8,500 nt of DNA from an uncultured Prevotella sp. (GTDB lineage: Bacteria; Bacteroidota; Bacteroidia; Bacteroidales; Bacteroidaceae). Both the position numbers and the translations under genes were made by a program. This document shows, in pieces, positions 1 to 6,321 of this stretch. The DNA lies in assembly GCA_900539625.1 (NCBI GenBank), contig UQCW01000078.1, forward strand, positions 1-8,500, read 5' to 3'. The notes under the pieces were generated by a model. The model saw only the letters and a program-made list of their open reading frames with translations. It had not been told where the DNA came from and ran no database searches. Numbering within the stretch: position 1 is the stretch's first letter; every line of letters begins with the position of its first letter.

Positions 1-19
1 GGGGCAGCGCTGCAACCGT

Positions 20-82
20 CACTTGCTATTGGGCCAAAAACCGCGCAGAGTTTTTTCCGGATTTTGAACACCCTACCCTTTC
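20..82 (+). repeat. Interspersed repeat, copy 1 (TTTTGAACACCCTA family)
   Basis: About 63 bases here align with 2620-2682 with only two single-base indels and about ten substitutions. The best-conserved parts are a GCGCAGAG block followed by a T-run (43-56) and TTGAACACCCTA (64-75). Shorter copies of the second block lie on the other strand at 2311-2339, 8277-8305 and 8338-8353. No protein is suggested. This copy runs straight into the hairpin downstream of the GH2 gene. It is probably a dispersed non-coding element; a mobile origin is inference. Confidence 0.75.
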
Positions 83-128
83 GGGTGCAAATGTAATAAA
101 TTAAAATTACATTGCCCCCGAAAGGGTA
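74..128 (-). terminator. Long hairpin downstream of the GH2 gene, probable terminator
   Basis: Arms 74-97 and 106-128 are complementary over about 23 bp, with one mismatch and one bulged base, around an 8-base A/T loop (98-105). The hairpin starts 28 bases past the stop codon of the GH2 gene. No strong U-tract follows it on the minus strand, so it may work as an RNA 3'-end stabiliser or as a bidirectional barrier rather than a textbook intrinsic terminator. The structure is seen directly; the function is inferred from position. Confidence 0.6.
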
Positions 129-155
129 TAATTATATATGTGCAAGAAGAACGGT

Positions 156-2195
156 TTACTGTTTCAGCGTCCAAGTGCAGCGGTCGGAAAGTCGTCCGCC
201 TTTGCCCTTCGCCTCCACTTCAATGATGTTCTCGCCTGGTCGTAGCGTGATGCCCTTGAAATTGCAGACACAGACGCGGTCGGGGCGTTGTGTGCCCACG
301 GTCTGGCCGTTAACGCGGAGCGTCACGGCGCCGCTATTGCAGAACACCTGGATGTCTGTTGTTTGGCGTGTGCGTTCCGTGTTGCGTCGGCCTGCGATGT
401 AGACCATCGGTTGCGGGTTCCAGTTGGCCTTGTAGAAGAAGAAGGCGTCCTTTCTCACTTTGCGGTCGTGCGTCACCAGTCCCTTGTCGTTGATACCCGG
501 TCGGTCGCCCTCTGTTCGGTGGGCCGCTCCGAAGTCAAACATGTTCCACACGAAAGTTCCCCATACGAAGGGGCGTTCGCTGATGATTTCCCAGTTGCGG
601 ATGTGGTATTCCGTCTGCCAGTTTTCTGGGTGCCACCAGCTTGTTGGGTTGGTCTGTATGAGCGTGTCCTGCTGATGATAGATGCTCGCTCCAGCACCAT
701 ATTCGCTGACACCGATGCAGAGGTTGGAGCGGCTCTTGTGGGTGTTATCGAAGAAGGAAGCTAACGTTTTCGGCGTAGAGCCATACCAACCGTCGTAGCG
801 GTTCCAGGCGATGAGGTCTGTGATGTAGTTGAGGTTGCCACCCTGATTGGATGCCGCCGTGGTGTAGCGCGTGGAGTCGAGCGCGTGTGCCAGAGCGTTC
901 AGTTCCTTGACATATTCAACTGGGTTGTCGCCGTCTTCCTTGATTTCATTGAAGATGCCCCACATCATGATAGAAGGGTGGTTGTAGTGCTGACGGATCA
1001 TTTCGCGCAGCTGTTCCCGTCCGTTGGCTTTGAACGACTCCTGGTCGACATAGCCCTTGTCGGCATAACCGCCAGGACCAACGAAAGGAATTTCTGCCCA
1101 GGTCACGATGCCGTTGCGGTCCATCAGGTCGTAAAAGTATTCCGCTTGCGGATAGTGGGCCAGTCTCACGGCGTTGACACCCATCTCACGCATGATGCGT
1201 GCATCCTCGTCGTGGTGTTCGTTGCGCAGGGCGTTGCCCACTTCCGCCCGCTCCTGATGGCGGTCGACGCCTTGCAATCTCAGGTGTTTGCCGTTGAGGA
1301 AGAAGCCCTTGTCGGGGTCCACCTTGAAATAGCGCAAGCCTAACGGCTGTTCCACGCGGTCGATTTCCTTGCCGTCTTTGCAGAGCGTCACCTCAGCGCG
1401 GTAGATGAAAGGATCTGCCGTGCCGTTCCAGAGATGCGGTTTCGTGATGGAGAGCGGCAGCGATGCCATCTGCTTTGTGGACTTCCCTTCAATGCGCACC
1501 GTGCGTTCCGTTTCCGTCACCACCTTCTTGCCGTCGAGCACGCGAATCTTCAGTGTTGCTTCGGCAGCCTGCTCTTCAGCATTCGAGAGCGCGATGGTGG
1601 CCGTCACGTCGGCCTGCTGCTCCGTCACCTTATTTTGCGTCAGATAGACCCCCGACGAGGCATAGTCGAGCGGCGAGATGCAAAGTTGCTGCGTCGTGAT
1701 GAGATGTACTGGACGATAGATGCCGCCGTAGAAATTGAAGTCGCCAACGAGTGGCATGATGTCGAGCGTCTCGGCGTTGTTCACACGCACGAGCAAGGTA
1801 TTGTCCTTTCCGTAGTTCACACGGTCGGTGATTTCAAAGACGAAAGCCCCGTAGCCGCCACGGTGTTCGCCCACCATCTTTCCGTTGACGAGGAGGTTGG
1901 TTATCTGGTTGGCCCCTTCGAAGCGTAGGAAGAGGCGGCGTCCCTTCCAGTCGGCCGGGACGAAGATTTTCTTTGTATAGTTGCCGATGCCCCGTTTGTA
2001 GTCGATTTTCCCGACGAGGGCATCCGTGGTGTTCCAGGTGTGGGGGAGGTCCACCCGTTTTCCGCTGTTGCGTTCCACCTGATGAGAGAAGCGGAAGCGC
2101 CAGTTGTGGTTCACTGTCTGGTCTTCGCGTTGGGCGTGGAGCGGCAATGCGCAGCCAAGGATGAGGGCGCCCAAGGATAATCTTAAATAGTTCAT
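156..2195 (-). CDS. Secreted glycoside hydrolase family 2 protein, beta-galactosidase-like
   Basis: A 679-residue GH2 hydrolase. A signal peptide covers about residues 1-21 (hydrophobic run, then LPLHA before QRED), so it acts in the periplasm or outside the cell. A weaker lipoprotein reading (ILGC, Cys15) cannot be excluded. Domains in order: sugar-binding jelly roll about 27-165 (LPHTWN, GGIYRPV), Ig-like sandwich about 175-290, TIM barrel about 292-590, and a C-terminal beta domain about 600-679 resembling DUF4982 (LRVNGQTVG). The GH2 landmarks are GVDRH (309-313), the acid/base Glu417 in FNE, and the probable nucleophile Glu498 in SEYG. Both catalytic residues are present. The family retaining mechanism is well established, but the substrate (beta-galactoside, beta-glucuronide or beta-mannoside) cannot be read from the sequence. 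The start gives a complete signal peptide. It has no SusC/SusD neighbours and stands alone, with repeats on both sides. Confidence 0.95.
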   Translation of the reverse strand: MNYLRLSLGALILGCALPLHAQREDQTVNHNWRFRFSHQVERNSGKRVDLPHTWNTTDALVGKIDYKRGIGNYTKKIFVPADWKGRRLFLRFEGANQITNLLVNGKMVGEHRGGYGAFVFEITDRVNYGKDNTLLVRVNNAETLDIMPLVGDFNFYGGIYRPVHLITTQQLCISPLDYASSGVYLTQNKVTEQQADVTATIALSNAEEQAAEATLKIRVLDGKKVVTETERTVRIEGKSTKQMASLPLSITKPHLWNGTADPFIYRAEVTLCKDGKEIDRVEQPLGLRYFKVDPDKGFFLNGKHLRLQGVDRHQERAEVGNALRNEHHDEDARIMREMGVNAVRLAHYPQAEYFYDLMDRNGIVTWAEIPFVGPGGYADKGYVDQESFKANGREQLREMIRQHYNHPSIMMWGIFNEIKEDGDNPVEYVKELNALAHALDSTRYTTAASNQGGNLNYITDLIAWNRYDGWYGSTPKTLASFFDNTHKSRSNLCIGVSEYGAGASIYHQQDTLIQTNPTSWWHPENWQTEYHIRNWEIISERPFVWGTFVWNMFDFGAAHRTEGDRPGINDKGLVTHDRKVRKDAFFFYKANWNPQPMVYIAGRRNTERTRQTTDIQVFCNSGAVTLRVNGQTVGTQRPDRVCVCNFKGITLRPGENIIEVEAKGKGGRLSDRCTWTLKQ

Positions 2196-2310
2196 TTGGT
2201 TTGTAGTTAGGAAAATGTGTTTGGTTGAAAAAGTATTTGGCTTTTCTATTCAATGTGAACTAATCATGAACAGCCACTTGGAGTATCGTAAAAGTCAGGA
2301 GTTTCACCCA

Positions 2311-2339
2311 TAGGGTGTTCAAAATCCAGAAAAATTAAG
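2311..2339 (-). repeat. Interspersed repeat, partial copy 2 (inverted)
   Basis: TAGGGTGTTCAAAAT followed by an A-rich tail, on the opposite strand to copies 1 and 3. Positions 2311-2334 are the reverse complement of 2653-2676 with a single mismatch, so these two copies bracket the palindromic block between them. The same 29 bases recur at 8277-8305 with three differences. Confidence 0.75.
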
Positions 2340-2383
2340 TAGGTGGAGATTGTGCGGAAAAAGCCTTGTCTGCGGCCCTGCGC

Positions 2384-2575
2384 GGGCTGAAAGCCCAGCA
2401 AGTTCCCAGCCCAGGGCAACGCCCTGGGTACCATGTTCCCATTCCCTACGCCCTGTAAGGGCAAAAGTAAAAGCCAACCGTTCGCCCATACTTTTGCCCT
2501 TACAGGGCGTAGGCGTTTATACGCTGATACCCAGGGCGTTGCCCTGGGCTGTGAACTGGTTGCCCTTTCAAGGCG
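2384..2575. repeat. Nested inverted-repeat element, REP/BIME-like
   Basis: Three modules occur in mirrored order around a 19-base centre (2470-2488). The inner arms 2445-2469 and 2489-2513 are perfect 25-base complements. The middle arms 2401-2430 and 2528-2557 pair over 30 bases with one mismatch, and each contains its own small palindrome (CCCAGGGC / GCCCTGGG). The outermost, a CTGAAAG hairpin at 2384-2396, has a diverged partner at 2562-2575. The arrangement resembles REP pairs mobilised by RAYT-type transposases, and similar CCCAGGGCGTTGCCCTGGG palindromes are familiar from Bacteroidota. No transposase is encoded here. Read as RNA, it would fold strongly and may end or protect transporter transcripts. 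Open frames across it are by-products of the repeat. Confidence 0.85.
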
Positions 2576-2619
2576 CTCCTTTTCGCGCTTTGTTCGTTTA
2601 TCATGTGTGTATGCTTTGC

Positions 2620-2694
2620 CACTTATTATCTGGCTCAAAACTGCGCAGAGTTTTTTTCTGGATGTTGAACACCCTACCTTTCAGAGGCGCTGTC
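2620..2694 (+). repeat. Interspersed repeat, copy 3, touching the permease stop codon
   Basis: Positions 2620-2682 align with copy 1 (20-82). Positions 2665-2694 match the reverse complement of 8320-8349 with one mismatch, including the 19-base block at 2676-2694 that is identical in both. That block ends inside the TGA stop (2695-2693) of the permease gene, so the repeat boundary and the coding end coincide. This is a non-coding dispersed element. Confidence 0.8.
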
Positions 2695-3688
2695 ACCCCC
2701 TTCTCGTTAGTAGCATCATCACCACCGGCACGCCCATCAGTGGCGTGATGGCATTCACTGGCAGGGTGAGGCCGCCGGGCACCGCGTGGCCGAGGAGGAG
2801 CGCCAAGAGCGCCATGTTGGCCCCCCAGAGCAGGCTCATGGGGAGGAGCGTGTGGTGGTTGGCCGTTTGATGGACGAGGCGGGCCACCTGCGGGGCGGCG
2901 AGACCGATGAAGGCAATTGGGCCGCAGAGCGCCGTGACCACCGCGCAGAGGGCCCCCGCCGTGAAGAGCAGCAGGGTGCGGGCGCGTTTCGGGCGGATGC
3001 CCAAGTTGCGGGCATAGTCGGCACCGAGCAAGAGCGCGTTGAGCGCTTTCGTTTGCAGAAAGAGCAGGGCCAGCAAGCCCAAGAGCAGGGCGGCGAAGAG
3101 CGGCAGGCGCTCCAGCGTGACACTGCCGAAATCCCCCATGCCCCATGCCACGTAGGTTTGCAGCCCCTCGCTGGTGGCGAAGAAACTGAAGATGGAGATG
3201 AGGGCCGAGGCGGCAAAACTGATCATCACGCCGGCCACGAGCAGATGGAGGTTGCTGCGGAAGAGGGCCGAGAGGCTCATTAGCAGAAGGACAATGGCAA
3301 AGGCACCGAGACACGAGGCCGCCACCGTCAGCAGATAGCCGCCGAGCGACACCGCCCCCGCCGTTAGCGAGCCGCCCAAGAGCAACATCGCAATGGCCGC
3401 TCCCAGTCCGGCTCCCGCATTGACCCCCAAGAGCGAAGGGTCGGCCAGCGGATTGGAAAACACCGTTTGCATCACGAGGCCCGCCGCCGCCAGACTGCAG
3501 CCGCAGAGCAGGGCCGTGAGCATCTGCGGAAGACGCACCTGCAAGATGATGAACGACGCCAAAGCATCTGGCGATGCTTGCCCTGTGAGCACATGCCACA
3601 CTTCCGACAGCGGTGTCGGCACATCACCGAGGCACAGCGCCGTCAGGGCAAGCAGGGGCAGGAGCAAGAAAGGCAGGAGAAATTTCAT
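2693..3688 (-). CDS. FecCD/BtuC-family ABC transporter permease
   Basis: A 331-residue polytopic inner-membrane protein, normal length for the family, which imports iron-siderophore, haem or cobalamin. Seen directly: an N-terminal hydrophobic helix (1-20), the family block RLPQ...NPLADPSLLGVNAG (52-92), a long run of hydrophobic helices, NLGIRPKRAR (228-237), and GPIAFIGLAAPQVARLV (256-272). This last block is the family's cytoplasmic coupling region; the usual Pro-His is Pro-Gln here. Its ATG overlaps the TGA of the binding-protein gene (ATGA, 3685-3688), which implies translational coupling. The ATPase expected downstream is missing; a repeat begins at the stop codon. The C-terminus (PLMGVPVVMMLLTRRG) looks naturally complete. 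The DNA is very GC-rich and creates long meaningless frames on the other strand. The transported substrate is unknown. Confidence 0.95.
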   Translation of the reverse strand: MKFLLPFLLLPLLALTALCLGDVPTPLSEVWHVLTGQASPDALASFIILQVRLPQMLTALLCGCSLAAAGLVMQTVFSNPLADPSLLGVNAGAGLGAAIAMLLLGGSLTAGAVSLGGYLLTVAASCLGAFAIVLLLMSLSALFRSNLHLLVAGVMISFAASALISIFSFFATSEGLQTYVAWGMGDFGSVTLERLPLFAALLLGLLALLFLQTKALNALLLGADYARNLGIRPKRARTLLLFTAGALCAVVTALCGPIAFIGLAAPQVARLVHQTANHHTLLPMSLLWGANMALLALLLGHAVPGGLTLPVNAITPLMGVPVVMMLLTRRG

Positions 3689-4797
3689 GGCGTTGGCAAT
3701 GGAGAATAATAGCGCAGGCGATGGTGGGGCAGGAGAGAGGGATGGAGGATTTTTACGATGTCTTGCAACAGTCGGTCGGGGTGGAATGGCGCTTCCTCAT
3801 AAAACGGGATGCGGAGCGTGTTGCATCCCCAGATGTGGCGTTCCTGCCACGGACGCAGACTTTTGTAGGGCGCATAGTCCGTTGCCAGTTGCGTGTACGA
3901 CAAATCGTTTGCCGCTCCATATTTAATGAGCCACACGTCCGCTTCATGTCCACGCGCCAGCACTGTCTCCGCGGAAAGTGCCGCAGAACCGCTTTCTGGG
4001 CGGTCGGCAAACAGATAGTGCGCCCCGGCATCGGCATAAAGTTGCCCCAGATAGCTCTTTCCGCCCGGCGTGTACCAGGCCGTGCCTTGCTTCGTGTCGC
4101 AAAGCAGCGATGGGCGCTCAGTGGTGGAGGTCACCGCCTGACGGAGCGAGTCGTAGCGTTCCGAAATGTCGGAGAACAGGCTGTCGGCCTGTGTTTCCGC
4201 GCCCAGCAGTCGGCCGAAGAAGCGCATCCATTCCGCGCGGCCGAGCGCCGACGTCTCCAGATAGTCGGCACACAACACCAGGGTCAGTCCGGCTTTCTCC
4301 AGCAAACCATAGTTCGCGCCCTCCATCGGCGGCACGAAAACAGCGTCGGGCTTCAGGGCCAGCAGGCGTTCCACATTGGGCGCCATGCTGCTGCCAGCAT
4401 CAGCGATGCGCCCTTGACGCAGACCCTCTTTGAGGCGCGGGTCGACCGCATAGGTCGTGTCGGTCATGGCCACGAGTTGCTTCTCGCACGAGAGGTCGTG
4501 GAGCAGGGCGGCGTGTACGGACGAAAACACCACCACGCGTTTCAACGGTGTGCGTACCAAAATGCCTTCCGGCAGATTGCTTGGCACGCGTTGCGAACGC
4601 GGGACGAGTACATACGTTTGCAGGGGGCGTCCCTCGTGCCAGGCATCGCGCACTTCCACACGGGTGAAACTGTCGGCGAGTTCCATGCGCAGGAGGGTGG
4701 CATGGCGTAATGGCTCTGCCTCGCTGACTTCCGAAGAATGGCAGCCAGCGAGAAAGAGCGTGAGGAAGAAGAGGAGGGGGAAGATAGTGTGGCGCAT
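3685..4797 (-). CDS. ABC transporter substrate-binding lipoprotein, BtuF/FepB type
   Basis: A 370-residue lipoprotein of the periplasmic-binding-protein family that serves FecCD permeases. A lipoprotein signal ends in LAGC with the lipidated Cys19. The two-lobed binding fold follows: lobe one contains VVVFSSVHAALL (88-99), AVDPRLKEG, IADAGSSMAPNVERLLALKPDAVFV (131-155) and CADYLETSALGRAEW (176-190); lobe two runs from about 225 and ends in the Bacteroidota-typical EEAPFHPDRLLQDIVKILHP (334-353). The start is the only ATG that gives an intact signal peptide. The gene overlaps the permease by four bases, so the two form one unit that delivers ligand to the membrane channel. Siderophore, haem and cobalamin are all possible ligands; no cobalamin riboswitch is visible in the short leader. 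A 99-bp gap separates it from ansA upstream, so read-through from ansA is possible. Confidence 0.93.
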   Translation of the reverse strand: MRHTIFPLLFFLTLFLAGCHSSEVSEAEPLRHATLLRMELADSFTRVEVRDAWHEGRPLQTYVLVPRSQRVPSNLPEGILVRTPLKRVVVFSSVHAALLHDLSCEKQLVAMTDTTYAVDPRLKEGLRQGRIADAGSSMAPNVERLLALKPDAVFVPPMEGANYGLLEKAGLTLVLCADYLETSALGRAEWMRFFGRLLGAETQADSLFSDISERYDSLRQAVTSTTERPSLLCDTKQGTAWYTPGGKSYLGQLYADAGAHYLFADRPESGSAALSAETVLARGHEADVWLIKYGAANDLSYTQLATDYAPYKSLRPWQERHIWGCNTLRIPFYEEAPFHPDRLLQDIVKILHPSLLPHHRLRYYSPLPTP

Positions 4798-4822
4798 CGA
4801 GGTGGGTGATGTAAGTTAGTGG

Positions 4823-4894
4823 GTGTGGTATAATATATAAAATATGTACGGTATTATATATAATGCGTGTGGTATATACAATGGGTACGGTATT
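4823..4894. repeat. Imperfect tandem repeat between ansA and the transporter genes
   Basis: Two related units, 4823-4855 and 4867-4894, start 44 bases apart. Each begins GTGTGGTATA and ends GTACGGTATT, and the second lacks about five bases in the middle. The gap is strongly AT-rich while both neighbouring genes are GC-rich. It could hold promoter or binding sites for the transporter genes, but I see no clear TAnnTTTG box on the minus strand and no terminator for ansA. Confidence 0.55.
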
Positions 4895-4896
4895 TG

Positions 4897-5928
4897 TTAC
4901 ACCGTGATTTCTCCCGCGATACTCTCATTCATGAGTCGCGTGATTTTTTCCCATTTGTAGTCGTGTCCCAGGAGGAACATCATTTTCGTGACCATGCCTT
5001 CCACGGTGCTGTCGTGTCCGTTGAGCACGCCCGCTTGCAGCAGTTGCAGGCCCGTTCCGTAGCGTTGCATCTCCACCGCACCTTGAGAGCACTGCGTGAT
5101 GTTGACGATGATCACGCCGCGGTCGACGAGTTCGCGAAGAATCTTGATGAGCCACGGTTTCTGTGGCGCGTTGCCAGAGCCAAACGTCTTGAGGATGATG
5201 CCCCGCACCCCGTTGAGGCGGCACACCGATTCAACATATTCCTTGCGGATGCCCGGGAAGAGCGTGAGGATGATGACATGATTGTCCATCAGGAAATGTG
5301 GCTGGAACGGGCGTGTGGGGTCTGGGCGACGGATGAGGTGGCGTTCGTATTTTATGTGGATGCCAGCGTGGGCCAGTGACGGACAATTGTAAGACCGGAA
5401 AGCGTTGAAGCCCTCCGCATTGATTTTCGTCGTGCGGTTGCCGCGCATCAGGCGGTTTTCAAAGAAGATGCAGACCTCTGGGACGATGGGCGTGCCGTCG
5501 GCATCGCGTGCCGCAGCGATTTCGATGCTCGTCAGGAGATTTTCCTTGCCGTCTGTTCTCAACTGTCCGATGGGCAGTTGGGAGCCCGTGATGATGACCG
5601 GTTTGCCCAAATTCTCAAGCATAAAACTCAAGGCAGATGCCGTGTAGGCCATCGTGTCTGTGCCGTGCAGCACCACGAAACCATCGTAGCGGTCGTATTG
5701 CTCGCTGATGAGCCGCGCCAGTTTAATCCAGTATTTTGGTTCCATGTCGCTCGAGTCGATGGGCGGATTAAACGTCTGCGCGTCGATTTCATAGTTGAAG
5801 CGGTTGAGCTCAGGCACGTTATGCTGGAAGTGCTCCAGATCGAAGTTTTCCAAAGCACCCGTTTGGGGATTCTCTATCATGCCGATAGTGCCTCCCGTAT
5901 AGATAATGAGAATGGTCAGTCTGTTCAT
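4897..5928 (-). CDS. ansA: Type I (cytoplasmic) L-asparaginase
   Basis: A 343-residue enzyme that hydrolyses L-asparagine to aspartate and ammonia. There is no signal peptide, so it is cytoplasmic. Family landmarks are complete: TGGTIG (11-16) with nucleophile Thr14, DSSDM (58-62) for substrate binding, HGTDTM (88-93) with Thr90 and Asp91, TGSQLPI (114-120), and RTTK with Lys168 completing the Thr-Asp-Lys set. Cys280 in VNITQC matches the position of Cys273, part of the allosteric asparagine site of E. coli AnsA, so allosteric control is plausible. The length is normal for the type. The start is forced: TGGTIG needs the preceding strand, and an in-frame TAG lies nine to eleven bases upstream. 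That TAG is part of the -7 promoter box, so the message probably has little or no leader. Confidence 0.96.
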   Translation of the reverse strand: MNRLTILIIYTGGTIGMIENPQTGALENFDLEHFQHNVPELNRFNYEIDAQTFNPPIDSSDMEPKYWIKLARLISEQYDRYDGFVVLHGTDTMAYTASALSFMLENLGKPVIITGSQLPIGQLRTDGKENLLTSIEIAAARDADGTPIVPEVCIFFENRLMRGNRTTKINAEGFNAFRSYNCPSLAHAGIHIKYERHLIRRPDPTRPFQPHFLMDNHVIILTLFPGIRKEYVESVCRLNGVRGIILKTFGSGNAPQKPWLIKILRELVDRGVIIVNITQCSQGAVEMQRYGTGLQLLQAGVLNGHDSTVEGMVTKMMFLLGHDYKWEKITRLMNESIAGEITV

Positions 5929-5931
5929 ATT

Positions 5932-5963
5932 GCAAAGCTACGAATTTTGCCGTGTTTAGCAAT
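5932..5963 (-). promoter_or_regulatory. ansA promoter (Bacteroidota type), leaderless configuration
   Basis: Reading the minus strand, TAGCTTTGC (5940-5932) fits the -7 consensus TAnnTTTGC exactly. ATTG (5963-5960) sits 19 bases upstream as a near-consensus -33 element (TTTG). The -7 box ends only three bases before the ATG (5928-5926), so transcription should start at or beside the start codon. Confidence 0.65.
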
Positions 5964-6050
5964 GCAGAGCAGATAAATTCTGCCTCAGATGACAGACTGA
6001 AAGTTGAAAGGGAAGGGGCGCTGGCCTATTATTTCCGAATAAAAGTTGCT

Positions 6051-6062
6051 TGAAACGTTTCA
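6051..6062. promoter_or_regulatory. Palindrome TGAAACGTTTCA, operator-like
   Basis: A perfect 12-base palindrome with a central CG, the shape of LacI/GalR-family operators. It lies about 90 bases upstream of the ansA -33 element. A weaker stem (GCTTG 6048-6052 with CAAGC 6065-6069) overlaps it. No regulator gene is in the window, so a regulatory role is conjecture. Confidence 0.25.
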
Positions 6063-6100
6063 GCCAAGCTCCCGTCGTTGTCAAATTGTCTTGACTTGCC

Positions 6101-6166
6101 CTCTTGCCGTAAAGAATCAAAACTCCTCTTGCCCTATAGATTCAAGACAGAAGGGTAAACTATGCT
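6101..6166 (+). repeat. Short tandem unit plus 48-bp dispersed repeat, copy 1
   Basis: Positions 6119-6166 match 8028-8075 in the same orientation with two mismatches in 48 bases. Within this copy, 6101-6120 and 6126-6145 are also related (17 of 20 identical, period 25; both start CTCTTGCC and end TCAA). One frame reads LLPYRFKTEG in both copies, then hits a stop here but stays open at 8062-8075. This suggests debris of a shared element, perhaps once coding. Apart from this, 5964-6196 shows no gene. Confidence 0.7.
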
Positions 6167-6196
6167 AATGTATCTCGAATGGTATCCAAAATAGGA

Positions 6197-6286
6197 ACCA
6201 TCGTATGCGGAACCGCACGTACGGTGGTGTGAGAGGTCGGAAAACGAAAGTAGGAAGAAAACTGCTTCGTTTTCCTCCTACTCGAT
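6197..6286 (+). ncRNA. Group II intron 3' end (domains V and VI), remnant without ORF
   Basis: Domain V is 6197-6228: a nine-pair lower helix (ACCATCGTA with TACGGTGGT), a two-base CG bulge on the 3' strand (6219-6220 or neighbouring), and an upper helix TGCG/CGCA capped by a short loop. Domain VI follows after two bases: stems GAG/CTC (6231-6233, 6281-6283), GG/CC and a perfect ten-pair GGAAAACGAA/TTCGTTTTCC (6239-6248, 6266-6275). A6280 is left unpaired, six bases before a terminal AT at 6285-6286. A branch-point A seven bases from a 3' end in AY is the group II signature, so the predicted splice boundary is after 6286. No reverse transcriptase/maturase and no room for domains I-IV exist upstream, so this is a 5'-truncated relic. 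The triad region of the lower helix may have drifted, which fits decay. Confidence 0.72.
6240..6281 (-). terminator. Probable intrinsic terminator of eno
   Basis: On the minus strand, 6281-6269 and 6262-6250 form a 13-pair stem with one G-U pair and a six-base loop (6263-6268), followed by the U-rich run TTTCGTTTTC (6249-6240). It begins 41 bases after the enolase stop codon. The same DNA read on the + strand is domain VI of the intron relic. There the corresponding 13-bp stem has an A-C mismatch, so the terminator fold favours the eno transcript. Confidence 0.65.
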
Positions 6287-6321
6287 TGGACTATGACTTA
6301 TTCTATAATTATTAATCTATT

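Noticed and set aside
2264..2748. Two open frames, one per strand, with similar translations (SQPRATPWV)
   Set aside because: The similarity is explained by the nested inverted repeat being read on both strands, not by a protein.
2601..3599. Second minus-strand frame of 332 codons overlapping the permease
   Set aside because: It is out of frame with the FecCD permease and Gly/Pro/His/Ala-rich, and it runs into the repeat. It is a frame shadow.
3613..4710. Long + strand open frame (365 codons) opposite the binding-protein gene
   Set aside because: It lies antisense to a clearly recognised lipoprotein gene, has an Arg/His/Gln-rich shadow composition, and contains no family motif. GC-rich coding DNA produces such frames.
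4798..4896. Cobalamin riboswitch ahead of the transporter genes
   Set aside because: The gap is only 99 bases, very AT-rich, and lacks the conserved B12-box type core.
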